From: Hyperoodon ampullatus
Taxonomy: Eukaryota > Chordata > Mammalia > Artiodactyla > Ziphiidae
Assembly (NCBI GenBank): GCA_949752795.1
Contig: OX457070.1
Location: 26,498,588 to 26,562,587, forward strand
Direction of reading: 5' to 3'
DNA length: 64,000 nt
Below the pieces are notes generated by a model. The model ran no database searches, was not told the DNA's origin, and saw nothing but the letters and a program-made list of their open reading frames with translations. Shown here piece after piece: positions 34,845-45,560 of this stretch. Numbering within the stretch: the stretch's first letter is position 1; each line of letters begins with the position of its first letter. The translations under genes were made by a program, and so were the position numbers.

Positions 34845-35340
34845 CTGCCTTTGCCCATGTAGGAAACCTGGGAATCATCCTCAAATCCTCATTCTCTCTC
34901 ATCCTCCTCATTCTTCAGGTCACCAAGTCTTGAGGTCAAGCAGTTCTCAAATCTGTAGCCTCTCCCTTTTTGCTTCTTTGCTGGCTAACTTCATTCTTCA
35001 CAACTCAGTTCAGCTCCTCCCAGAGCCACCACCCAAACCCTCACCACCTCTCACCACTCTGTCATAGCTTTCACCTGCAGGGTGGAGCTGTCTGTGCCTG
35101 CATCTTGTGGAGACATTGGTCCAAAACATCCCCAGCCATCTCCCTTTTACCTTCCATCTCTCTCTTTCCTCTTCAGCCTACTTCATCTTCATGTCTCCCT
35201 GTCCTCATGTTTCCCTCACTCTGTTAACTTTTCTTCTTCACCACCAAGTTTCTTGAATAACTTTCGTCTCTCTCCAGATCCCTTATTTCCCCCTTGACTC
35301 AGTAAGCCTTTGCAACCTGGCTTCCATCCCATCGTATTAG
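34845..35340 (+). repeat. Diverged L2 LINE fragment
   Basis: CT-rich sequence with L2 ORF2-like order ('gggaatcatcctcaaatcct', 'cttcaggtcaccaagtcttg'). It is old, and its edges are approximate. Confidence 0.5.
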
Positions 35341-35429
35341 GAAAATGGCTTGCAAAATCTCCAAAACTTTTATTATGGTGCTATTACAACAGAAACATGA
35401 GCTTATGGAGACGATAATAAGCACAACCC

Positions 35430-35535
35430 TGTGGCATTATTGTCAGACTGAATGAGTTATAATCCCCACCCAGTGGCCTTAGAGCAATGCCTAACGTGTA
35501 GTAAGCACTTGATAAATGTTAGCTATTATTTTATA
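35430..35535 (+). repeat. MIR 3' fragment
   Basis: The tail 'gtagtaagcacttgataaat' following 'gcaatgcctaac' is the MIR 3' end. Confidence 0.6.
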
Positions 35536-35539
35536 GAGC

Positions 35540-35860
35540 TGTTCTGTCCAATATGGAAGCCATGTGGCTGTTGAGTGCTTGAAATGTGGATGGCCCAAAT
35601 TGAGATATTCTTTTTTTTTTGAGATATTCTATAAATGTAAAATATACACCAGATTTGGAAGGCTGAGTGTTGAAAAGTATTATCATTGTTATCAATATTT
35701 TTATCATTAATATTTTCTATGTTGATTACATGTTACAATAATAATATTTAGGAGTTAAATAAAATATATTTTATCAGTTTATTTTTACTTTTTAAATGCA
35801 GCTACTAGAACATTTAAAATTACTTATGTGTCTCACATTATATTTCTATTGGACAGAGTT
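35540..35860. mobile_element. Non-autonomous DNA transposon relic with terminal inverted repeats
   Basis: Perfect 10-base inverted termini, ctgtccaata at 35544-35553 and tattggacag at 35847-35856, enclose AT-rich sequence carrying the phrase 'atgtggctgttgagtgcttg'. The arrangement is that of an old MER-class DNA element. I do not assign a family name. Confidence 0.65.
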
Positions 35861-35989
35861 GCTATAGAAAATACAAGTAATCCAAAAGAGAGAGGGATGG
35901 TAAGTGGATGTCGAGGAAGGGAAAACAGAGGTCTTATAATTGTCAAATCCTCCTACCCAGAAACAGCATCATGGAATTCTTATAGTATA

Positions 35990-36340
35990 TCCTTCCAGTT
36001 CTGTCTATATGTACCTCCCTTAAAAGCGGGGCGGGGGGAGTCATACTGTACACAGTTTTGTAATCTGCTTCTTTATAACCATCACAAGCATCTTTGTATC
36101 CATTAAATATTCTCTATTGTTGACATTTATGCTGTTTACAAATTTTCACTATTTTAAACAAAATTTTGACCAACAGCTCCATGGCTGTATCTCACTATAT
36201 GTCCCTGAGTATTACTTTTCTATACAAATTTCTAGAAGTAATTTCTAGAAAAGTAATTTCCAGATATGCAATATTTTAGTTCTTTTGATCCACATTGCCA
36301 GTTTGGCTCTGGAAATGTTGTACCCATTTATTCTCCTATG
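35990..36340. repeat. Degenerate LINE-like relic
   Basis: The stretch resembles old LINE-derived sequence (phrases such as 'tgacatttatgctgtttaca' and 'aaatttctagaagtaatttc'), but family and orientation are uncertain. It includes an imperfect inverted repeat of attacttttcta and tagaaaagtaat. Confidence 0.35.
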
Positions 36341-36608
36341 AGAGAGCTTAAAGGTTTCTCTTCATCCTCTGAAATGCTCATCAGGACTCCTTTTTCCAAA
36401 TCCCAGTCTTTCTAGTTATAATTGTCCGTGGGCTCTTCACATTTAACTAACTTCAACTCCCTTTTCTTTTGGAAACTCTCTCTTCCCTTCACTTTCTTAA
36501 CAAGGTACCTGCCTAGATCTGCAGCCTCTGGGACTAGCTCCTTCATGGGCTTCCCTTTCTTCTCCTAACTGTGGGTGTCCATTAGGCTCCCTTGTCTATT
36601 CCAGCCAT

Positions 36609-37092
36609 CCTATCTATCTATCTATCTATCTATCTGTCATCTATCTATCATCTACCTATCTATTATCTATCTATCATCTACCTATCTATCATCTATCTAT
36701 CATCTACCTATCTATATATCATCTCTCTATCTCTCATCTATCTCTCATTTATCTATCTATCTATCTATCATCTACCTATCTATCATCTATCTCTCATCTA
36801 TCTATCTACCTATCATCTCTCTCTCATCTATCATCTATCTACTATCTGTCTATCATCTATCTATCTACTATGTATGTATCTATCTATCATCTACCTATCT
36901 ATCATCTATCTATCTATCACCTACGTATCTATCATTTATCTATCTATCATCTATCTATCTACTATCTATAATCTATCTTTTTCTATCATCTATGTATAAT
37001 CTACCTATCTATCATCTATGTACCTACCTATCTCTCATCTATCTCTCAATCTGTCTATCATCTATCTATCTATCTATCTATCTATCATCTAT
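36609..37092 (+). repeat. Long (CTAT)n microsatellite with ATC interruptions
   Basis: About 480 bases of CTAT tetramers are broken at intervals by CATC, ACCT and CTCT variants. The 186-codon open frame across it (Ser-Ile-Tyr-Leu repeats) is only a translation of the repeat. Confidence 0.95.
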
Positions 37093-37139
37093 CTCCCTAA
37101 CACTATTTACTCCCACAGCTTCAATCAGTACCTGATACA

Positions 37140-37560
37140 GACCCCTTTATGTGTTTGTAACACCAACTCTTTATTTTTCCCCAGATCAAGTCACTAATTT
37201 TTCAAATGTTTGTGAGATGCCTCCCCACAGGCTCCTTAGACACTCACAATACCCTCGAACTGAGCTCAACATCTTCCCCACCAAATTTGCGGTTCTGGCT
37301 TAGCCTCTTCTGAATCGACCCCACCTTTCTCCAAGACACCCAGCAGCTAGGAGGCATCTGTGATATCTTCCTCTCGGTCAGCACCCTGTACATCCAGGCT
37401 TTGCATCCATTCCTTCCTCACTGTTCCCCCTGCCACTGGCCTACTTCTGGCTCTTGTTACCTGTCCCCGGTGATCCCCTTATGATAACCATTTGTGGTCT
37501 CTCCTCTCTACGATTCATTTTACACGTGGCTGCCAGATTTCTACAACACAATTCTATCCC
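37140..37560 (+). repeat. L2 LINE fragment, part 1
   Basis: L2 ORF2-like CT-rich sequence on the + strand. It resumes after inserted MIR and SINE sequence at 37985. Confidence 0.5.
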
Positions 37561-37569
37561 GTTAAAGTG

Positions 37570-37729
37570 TTTGCACACAACTGTGGGACCCAGGCCAGTT
37601 TCTTTACCTCTCTGTGACTCAGTTTTTCATCTGCAATCTGCAGATAATAATAGTACCTAGAGAGTTGTTTACAGAATTAAAATGAGGTGATTCATGTATA
37701 GCTTTTAACACATAGAGTAAGCACTCAAT
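37570..37729 (+). repeat. MIR SINE
   Basis: MIR marks are 'ccagtttctttacctctctg', 'tgactcagtttttcatctgc' and 'gtaagcactcaataagcatc'. The CHR SINE interrupts its 3' end. Confidence 0.8.
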
Positions 37730-37736
37730 AAGCATC

Positions 37737-37740
<4 letters not shown>

Positions 37741-37781
<41 letters not shown>

Positions 37782-37971
37782 GGTATGTGGGCCTCTCACT
37801 GTTGTGGCCTCTCCCGTTGCGGAGCACAGGCTCCGGACACGCAGGCTCAATGGCCATGGCTCATGGGCCAAGCCGCTCCGCGGCATGTGGGATCCTCCCA
37901 GACCGGGGCACGAACCCGTGTCCCCTGCATCGGCAGGCGGACTCTCAACCACTGCGCCACCAGGGAAGCCC
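37741..37971 (-). mobile_element. CHR-type SINE (young)
   Basis: A pure 39-base T run (37741-37779) is followed by the inverted CHR body ending gcgccaccagggaagccc. Perfect 11-base target-site duplications, aagcatcaact, lie at 37730-37740 and 37972-37982. The long unbroken tail suggests a recent insertion. Confidence 0.95.
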
Positions 37972-37984
37972 AAGCATCAACTAT

Positions 37985-38390
37985 TAATGTCACTATCTCC
38001 AATAAAGTTCAAACTCCTTAGCTGGGCCTTCAAGGCCCTTCATGAGCAAGTCCCTACTAGATCATGTCCTCTGCTCACCTATGGGTAGCCGCACTGTAGC
38101 AATACTGCTGCCACCCAAGGCCTTTATCCAGAGACCTCTTGCTCTCTGTGCACTCCCTACACATTTCCCCTGCTAGCCTTGCTCAAAAATGTTACTCTAG
38201 AGCATATGTCAGTCCATCTTCCGAGAGGAGGAAAATTGTCAAAAGTGCATGAAGTCAACTGTATAGAACGCCAACTTCATGAGAACTTCATTTATTGTGT
38301 TCACTGCTGTGTTCCCAATACCCAGCATAATTGCCGGGCATATAATAGATGCTCATTCAAAACTGTTGACTGAACATATCAATTTGAAAA
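37985..38390 (+). repeat. L2 LINE fragment, part 2
   Basis: L2 phrases include 'aaactccttagctgggcctt', 'caaggcccttcatgagcaag' and 'ttcccaatacccagcataat', ending in the 3' terminal 'agatgctcattcaaaactg'. Confidence 0.75.
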
Positions 38391-38755
38391 GCATAATTTA
38401 AGATTATGTTTGTTCTGAGACAGTTGAAAAATGTAAATTTTCATCACCGTAGAACATAATGAAGAAATGATCCATGCTCTGTGAGGCCTGTGATGAAAGG
38501 AGAGTTGGACCTAGGCCTCTTCTTGGAAGATTTCTTCTTCAGAGCTTCCAGCTGATGGGAAAGGAATCCCAGACACTTTGAACTTGAACCCTGCCCAGTA
38601 ATTGCCTAAACTCTTGAGTGGGGAGGACTATAAATTTTCCAGTGTGTCTCTATATTGTAAAATGTGTGAACTTGTAGCAAATATCTCTATCTTCTGGGAA
38701 GACCACTTTGATGGCTGCCTTACTTTTGCAAAGACAAACAAAAGACTTAATTCTT

Positions 38756-39076
38756 TTTTTTTTTTTTAAGAAGATGTTGGGGGTAGGAGTTTATTAATTA
38801 ATTAATTTATTTTTGCTATGTTGGGTCTTCATTTCTGTGCAAGGGCTTTCTCTAGTTGTGGCAAGCGGGCACCACTCTTCATCGCGGTGCGCGGGCCTCT
38901 CACTATCGCGGCCTCTCTTGTTGCGGAACACAGGCTCCAGAGGCGCAGGCTCAGTAGCTGTGGCTCACGGGCTCAGTTGCTCCACGGCATGTGGGATCTT
39001 CCCAGACCAGGGCTCGAACCCATGTCCCCTGCATTAGCAGGCAGATTCTCAACCACTGTACCACCAGGGAAGCCCC
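38756..39076 (-). mobile_element. Long CHR-type SINE
   Basis: The longer CHR form, inverted, has a T-rich start and the head 'accaccagggaagcccc' at its right end. Perfect 14-base target-site duplications, aagacttaattctt, lie at 38742-38755 and 39077-39090. Confidence 0.94.
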
Positions 39077-39439
39077 AAGACTTAATTCTTAAATGGAGCA
39101 ATTAGAGATCCCATGACTCAGTGTTTTGCATAATGATATAAACGTCTTCTCTCTAATAGGATGGTATCTTTGCAGATTATTATTACTTCAGGGAAATGTT
39201 TCTTTTCAACATATGGGTCTAGGCTGCTCTGTCCCTGAAAATTAGAGCTCTTTCTTGGGAGTGTGGATGTGTTCTTATTCAAACAGTTGTTCCATAGAAG
39301 TGGAAAATGAAGGGCAGGGAGACCTCTATCTTCACCTCCCACTGATAAAGGGGTCTTGACCAGAAGTGCCAAAGCCCACACTGAGCTATTGATTCTGCTG
39401 AATACCCACTCAGAATATCAATCCAGAAGGAATATTTTG

Positions 39440-39780
39440 ACTTTTTATTATAAAAACTTGCAAACATACCCCAAAGTAGATGAAATAGTATAGCCCACCC
39501 ATATTCCCTGTCACTTCGATTTTACAATTACCAACATTTTTCCATTTTGCTTCATCCTTTTTCCTCTGAAGTATTTTTGAGTAGATTACAGGTATCATGA
39601 TGTTTCACCTCTAAATATCTCACTATGAATCTCTATGGGGAATTCTTTTTGAAAAACCAAGACATTTTATTACGTGAAATTTCAAACATACTTTGTAGAG
39701 AGAATGGTATGATGAATCTCCACATGTTTATCACTCAACTTCAATTATCAATCTTTTGCCAGACTTAAAAACATCTTTCT
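39440..39780. repeat. Two similar old interspersed repeat pieces
   Basis: Both halves carry a variant of 'ttattataaaaacttgcaaacata' (39444 and, as 'ttattacgtgaaatttcaaa', 39667) followed by 'acccatattccctg' or 'ctccacatgtttatcac'-like text. They look like two relics of the same old element. Family not assigned. Confidence 0.35.
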
Positions 39781-40263
39781 GAATGATGGCTGAGTTGGCA
39801 CAAAAATAAGGAAAAATCCTCAATTGCCCAGAAATTATAGAAACCTGAACTGAGACAAGGAAGTGAGTTCTGAAGCTGGAGTTTCTGTTGAAACAAATCC
39901 CAGTTCACTGATGGTCCAGAACTTGGGCTTTAAAGGGCCACAAGTGAGAGGGGGACAAAGAATGGGATAGGAAGTCAGATCAGAGACCTTTGAAAGGTGA
40001 CATCTTTACTGAGTGAATGAGAAAATATTTCACCTGCTGCAAAAGGAGGTGGTAGACATATGTATCTGGCTTAGCTTTGGCTCTGTGTGGAAGGGAAAAA
40101 AAGAAAATATGTTTTCTGGAGAGGTCCTAACCACAGCCCTGGTATACTTGGATTTGGGGCCAGAAATTTTAGGAGGCTCTAAAAGATTCCAAGCTGAAAT
40201 TTAGTATCCACTGGCAAGGTAAACAAGCTTCTTTGGAGGAATATACTTGAAAGCCAAACTTTA

Positions 40264-40570
40264 TTTTTTTATTTTTATTTTACATTGGAATATAGTTGGT
40301 TAACAATGTTGTGTTAATTTCAGGTGTACAGCAAAGTGATTCAGTTATACATTTATATGTATCCATTCTTTTTCAAATTCTTTTCCCATTTAGGCTATTG
40401 CAGAGTATTGAGCAGAGTTCCCTGTGCTATACAGTAGGTCCTTGTTGGTTATCTATTTTAAATACAGCAGTGTATACACGTCAATCCCAAACTCCCAATC
40501 TATCCCTCCCCATTCCCCTTCCCCCCAGTAACCACAAGTTCATTCTCTAAGTCTGTGAGTCTGTTTCTGT
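40264..40570 (-). mobile_element. L1 3' UTR insertion (cetartiodactyl type)
   Basis: The T-rich left end and phrases 'gtgttaatttcaggtgtaca', 'gcaaagtgattcagttatac' and 'ccctgtgctatacagtaggt' are the reverse complement of the L1 3' end common in cetartiodactyls. Flanking 17-base copies at 40247-40263 and 40571-40587 differ at one base and look like the target-site duplication. Confidence 0.85.
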
Positions 40571-40854
40571 TTGAAAACCAAACTTTAAATAACTTCCCCA
40601 GACAAAGTTCCAAGGAAGCTAAACTCACAGTCAAAAATCACAAAATACACAGGGAAATAAACTACCATGAGAGTTAGCAGATACTACAAACTACAAATCG
40701 GACCTGCAGAGACAGCATATGTTAGAACTATCAGATATAGAATATAAAAAATTATGTTTAATATGTTTTTTAAATAAAAGAGAGTATTAAAAAGAAACTA
40801 AAAATACCTAGCATGGGTGTGGAAAATGGTACAGCTTTGGAAAATTATTTGGCA

Positions 40855-40992
40855 GGTTTTCTTTGTTGGTTTTTTTGGCTTTTTTGGTCATGCCATGTGG
40901 CTTGCAGAATCTTAGTTTACTGACCAGGGAGTGAACCCAGGCCCCGGCAATGAGAGTGCTGAGTTCTAACCACTGGACAGCAGGGGATTCCC
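40855..40992 (-). mobile_element. Older CHR-2-like SINE
   Basis: Inverted short tRNA-derived SINE with 'ctgaccagggagtgaaccca' and 'ttctaaccactggacagc'. Candidate short duplications ttggca lie at 40849-40854 and 40993-40998. It is more diverged than the other CHR copies. Confidence 0.75.
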
Positions 40993-41342
40993 TTGGCAAT
41001 TTTAAATTAAATTAAAATGTACCTATTCAGCCATTCTACTCCTGGGTATATACCCAAGAGAAAGGAGTGCATATGTCTACAAAAAGACATTATTCATAAT
41101 CATCAAAACCTTGAAACAATCTACATGCCCATCAACAGTAGGGTGAACAAATAAATTATTAGATTCATACAATTGAATGCAATAAAAATGAACAATGGAT
41201 CATGTAACAACATGGATAGATCTCAGATATATTATTGGGTTGATAGAAGTCAGAATAATGGTTACCTCTGAGGGATTCGTGCCTGGAAAGTAGCAGAGTG
41301 GAACATTCTGAAGTCCTAGAAATGTTCTGTATTTAAATTTGG

Positions 41343-41617
41343 GGACTTCCCTGGTGGCGCAGTGGTTAAGAAGCCACCTGCCAATGCAGGGGACACGGGT
41401 TCGAGCCCTGTTCCAGAAAGATTCCACATGCTGTGGAGCAACTAAGCCCATGAGCCATAACTACTTAAGCCTGCACGCCTAGAGCCTGTGCTCCATAACA
41501 AGAGATGCCACCGCAATGAGAAGCCTGAGCACCACAACGAAGAGTAAAGCCCACGTGCAGCAGCGAAGACCCAATGCAGCCAAAACTAAATATTTAAAAA
41601 TAAATAAATAAGTAAAT
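41343..41617 (+). mobile_element. Full-length CHR-type SINE
   Basis: The tRNA-like head 'ggacttccctggtggcgcag', a box-B-like 'gggttcgagccct', the long tRNA-unrelated body and an A/T-rich tail (taaataaataagtaaataaa) are all present. Eight-base duplications aaatttgg lie at 41335-41342 and 41618-41625. Confidence 0.92.
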
Positions 41618-41859
41618 AAATTTGGTGGTGTTTACATGGATACACACATATGTAAAAATTCATCATGAAGTACACTTAAGATTTATGCATTTTACAATAT
41701 GTAAATTATACCTCGGTATAAACAAAAGGGACCTAGTCAATTTGGAAAAGTATAAGGGAGAAATATAAACTAAAATCACTGAAATTAGAAACTCAATTTA
41801 TAGGAAATAAGTAGATTAGACATAGCAGAAGAGAGAAATCATGAACTGAAAGACCTAAA

Positions 41860-42440
41860 GAGTTGAAGAAATACACTACAAAGAGAGGCAAAGATGTAAA
41901 AATTGTTGAGAGGTTAAGAAATATTCAGGGTGGTCCATGAATATTATATCTAATCAGGATTCTAGAAGTAGAAGATAGAGGTCATGGGGCAGAGGCATCA
42001 TTTGAAGAGTTAATGGCTAAGAACTTTTCAAAATTGTTGAGTGACACCAATACTTGGATTAGGGAAGTCCATCAAATTTCTACAAGATAAATAAAAGAAA
42101 TCCACCCATAGACAATGTAATTGCAGAATACATAAGGAAAAGACATCTTAAAAGTAGCCAGAGGGAAAAAACAGATTATTACAAAGCGATGACAATAGGT
42201 CTGACAAGCGACTGTCAACAACGGGTGCCAGGAGAGAGTGGAATATATCTTCAAAGTACTGAGAGAAATTAACTTACAATCCAGAATTGTATTGCTAGCA
42301 AAATTGGTCTTTCAAGAAAAGGAGTGAAATAAAGACATATTGGGGCAAATCAAAAATGAAAATTTCTACCAACCAACTTTCACTGAAGGAATTTCAGGCA
42401 GAAGGAAAATTATTGCAGAAGGAAAGTCTGAGATGAAAGG
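41860..42440 (+). repeat. Old L1/HAL1-like fragment
   Basis: Phrases such as 'agtagccagagggaaaaaac', 'gccaggagagagtggaatat' and 'tttcaggcagaaggaaaat' follow the order of old L1/HAL1 elements. Frames are broken. Confidence 0.55.
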
Positions 42441-42469
42441 ATGAATGGTGAGTAAAGTTAATATAACAA

Positions 42470-43390
42470 ATATTGACTGATTCAAAAATGGGCAAAGATT
42501 TAAACAGACATTTCTCCAAAGAAGATATACAAATGGCCAACGAGCACATGAAAAAATGCTTAACTTCACTAATCATTAGGAAAATGCAAACAAAAACTAC
42601 AATGAGACAGTACCTCACACCCATTAAGATGGCTACTATCAATAAGACAGAAAATAACAAGTGTTGGCAAAGATGTGAAGAAATTGGAAGGCTTGTGCAC
42701 TGCTGGTAAGAATGTAACATGGGGTAGCCTCTGTGGAAGACAGCATAGCAGTTCCTCAAAAACTTAAAAATAGAAGTATTATACGATCCAGCAAGTCTAC
42801 TTCTGGGTATATACCCAAAAGGATTGAAAGCAGAGTTGTGAAGAGATATTTGTACATCCATATTCATTGCAGCATTATTCACAATAGCTAATACGTAGAA
42901 GCAATTCAAGTATCCATCAACAGATGAATGAATAAGCAAAATGTGGTATATACATACAATGGAATATTATTAAGCCTTAAAAATGAAGGAAATTTTGCAA
43001 ATGCTAGGACATGTATGAACCTTGAGGACAATATGCTAAATGAAATAAACCAATCACAAAAATTAAATACTGCATGATTCCACTTATATAGGGTACTTAG
43101 AATAGTCAAAATCATAGAGACAGAAAATAGAATGGTGATTGCCAGGGACTGGGGAGAAGGGAAAACGGGGAGTTATTTTTTAATGGGTAGAAAATTTTAG
43201 TTTTACAAGATGAAAAGAGTTTTGGAGATGGATGGTGGTGGTGGTTGAACAACAGTATGAATGTACTTAATACCACTGACCTGTACACTTAAAAATGGTT
43301 AAGGTGGTAAATGTTATGTTATGTGTATTCTACCATAATAAAAATAATTTTTAAAATAAATACATAAATAAATAATAAATAAACAAATGA
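42470..43390 (+). repeat. L1 ORF2 end and 3' UTR relic
   Basis: ORF2 C-terminal phrases ('aaatgggcaaagatttaaac', 'aagatggctactatcaataa', 'ttctgggtatatacccaaaa', 'aatggaatattattaagcct') lead into a 3' UTR and an A-rich tail near 43330-43390. The reading frame is disrupted; the 181-codon frame on the opposite strand is its antisense shadow. Confidence 0.85.
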
Positions 43391-44140
43391 TGGCATAGCA
43401 AGTAGTGTGTGTATATCCTAAAATATGTCTTTCTGGCAACATACCAATCTAAAATATAAATGACTATAAAACCTTAATGTTCCTGTATAATTTGTAGGTC
43501 TAAAAAAACCCTAAATATTGAACAATAGCACATTAGTTGTGGTGGAGTGGTAACCAATTAAAGCATATTTGGATCACTTATTTTTCTGAAGAAAGGTAAA
43601 GAGAGTGATTAACTTTAGATATTTGGAAGTTACATATGCCTGATAAGCTGTCTAGGGTAACCACCAAAAGAACAGAAAGAGGGTATTATTTCCAAATTAG
43701 TAAGAGAGGAAAAAATAGAATTTTCAAAATCTAGGATGAAAGATAATTAAAGAACAATAAAACATCTTCTTAATAAAAACTGTAGTCAGTGGGAAAATCT
43801 GAAATCCATGGTTTCTAGGCTATTGCAGTAGAATGCCACTAGGCTGAAAGAGCCCTGCTTTGGGACATTAATCTGGTTAGAAAATAACTGAGAAAACATG
43901 GAAAGTGTCATAACAAGAAGTGTTAGAGAATCTGTCATTGGCATTCTCTTCTTGGAGATGGAACACAATCACTGAGCAATTCTAAATAAATACTTAAATC
44001 ACAGGAAATTAAAACGTGATGTCAAAACAAAAGTTTGAGTTTCTATATTTCACAAAAATTTCTAAGAGTTTACCATCAAATTATGATGCCAATAGTACTG
44101 TGAGGAGTAATCACGTATTTCACCATCAAGAGTTAATCAG

Positions 44141-44343
44141 AGGCTTCCCTGGTGGCGCAGTGGTTGAGAGTCTGCCTGCCGATGCAGGGGACACGGGTTC
44201 GCATCCCGGTCCGGGAAGATCCCACATGCCGCGGAGCGGCTGGGCCCGTGAGCCATGGCCGCTGAGCCTGCGCATCCGGAGCCTGTGCTCTGCAACGGGA
44301 GAGGCCACAACAGTAAGAGGCCCGTGTACCACAAAAAAAAAAA
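44141..44343 (+). mobile_element. CHR-type SINE (short form)
   Basis: Head 'ggcttccctggtggcgcagt', body ending 'gaggcccgtgtaccac' and an A tail are intact. Perfect 13-base duplications aagagttaatcag lie at 44128-44140 and 44344-44356. Confidence 0.95.
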
Positions 44344-44914
44344 AAGAGTTAATCAGGGTTGACGTGAGGATTGGTATAGAGAGTAACACATTTCAAGCTA
44401 AGGTTCTGTACATGGTTTGAAATTTATGAAAGAAAGTAATAGGCCTTTTCAATCTGAAACTACCTTCAAAGTACAAAAACTTCAAGGAGAATTAAAATAT
44501 TCTTTTAAAACCTTCGTATCCAGATTGCTGATAGATGGGACAGAGCATTGTAAAAGATGTGCTAATTTTTACCCATTCTATGGAATGGGTATTTTTGTTA
44601 TTCTGCTAACAAGAATTCAGGAATGAAAAAACTTGAAAAAATTACTGGAAATTTCAGACAACCAGAAACAATGTGCTATAGTTTTTTAGTAAACATCTAC
44701 TTTTTGGTGACACTGTCTCTTATAAACTTTTATTTGATTAACTGAAGCATAACGAGGAAAGTAGAATGTATCTACAGTTGAAAATGAAAACTGTGTGTAT
44801 CAAGGGGAGAGGAAATCTAATCTGTGAACAAAAGGAATTGTTTTGAATTGGAAATCAAAGAGAAATATCAACTAATTTAAGTTGGTTTCTACAAACTGTG
44901 CACACTTAATATGA

Positions 44915-45055
44915 AACTTAGGCAAGTTGCTTAATCTTTCAGTGCCAGCTTCTGTTTTTGAAAAATGGGAATAAATCATAGAACCTGCCTTGAGTATATA
45001 AATGCAAAGTACATAAAATAGTGTCTAGCACATAGCAAGTATTTAGAATTATTAA
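44915..45055 (+). repeat. MIR SINE fragment
   Basis: 'ttgcttaatctttcagtgcc', 'tgaaaaatgggaataa' and 'gtgtctagcacatagcaagt' are in MIR order. Confidence 0.75.
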
Positions 45056-45089
45056 TAAAATAATATAGACATTGTTTCCTTAAATTACT

Positions 45090-45560
45090 CATGAGATACA
45101 ATAAGACAACTGATGGTATAATAACACTAAACTCTCAACCTGTGCAAGCTTCCTGCAGAAAATGTCCCAGGCCATCTTAATTAAGCAGATGTTCCTGGGT
45201 GCCATGGCTATGGATGGGATCACGGGGATGAGATCTCTTATATGGGATTATTATGGAAGCTGATTTTAATAAAATGCGTGGCTCTATCTACATGGGAGCT
45301 GCTGACACCAGTGAAAGATTTAATGTTGTTGCCACAACGTTTACGGAGGATGAGCCAAGAGCTTTATGCACACGTTGTCATGCACGTCTTGGGGATTTAA
45401 TGGTGTTGAGCTTTGTTGGGATATGAAAGAAGTCCACAGTGATCTCAGTACTGTCAATTCTTTGCATGACAGTAGTCATGCATCTCGGAAAAGCTGGCAA
45501 ATTTTCAAAACATTTGTAAGTGGAGTGAAGGCATAAAATACAGGAAGCTCCAAGGTTGTT
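45090..45560. promoter_or_regulatory. Unique AT-rich island, candidate distal enhancer
   Basis: About 470 bases without a repeat signature include the palindrome TTAATTAA at 45177-45184 and several ATTTAAT words. It lies about 14 kb upstream of EMX1. Function is inferred from position and appearance. Confidence 0.25.

Larger units (their letters stand above)
40590..41735 (+). repeat. Old L1 3' region, interrupted by two SINEs
   Basis: L1 ORF2 end and 3' UTR phrases run in + order: 'tggaaaatggtacagctttg', 'tctactcctgggtatatacc', 'catgtaacaacatggataga' and 'gtaaattatacctcggtata'. Two SINEs lie inside (40855-40992 and 41343-41617). Confidence 0.7.

Noticed and set aside
36609..37092. Regular repeat array as a possible CRISPR
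   Set aside because: Tetranucleotide microsatellite in a vertebrate genome; no spacers or palindromic repeat units.
36575..37135. 186-codon frame of Ser-Ile-Tyr-Leu repeats
   Set aside because: Pure translation of the CTAT microsatellite.
41343..41430. tRNA-like head sequences in the SINEs as tRNA genes
   Set aside because: Box A and B words derive from the SINE's tRNA ancestor; the cloverleaf is not maintained and the heads are joined to SINE bodies and tails.
42394..42939. 181-codon - strand frame
   Set aside because: Antisense of an L1 ORF2 relic.
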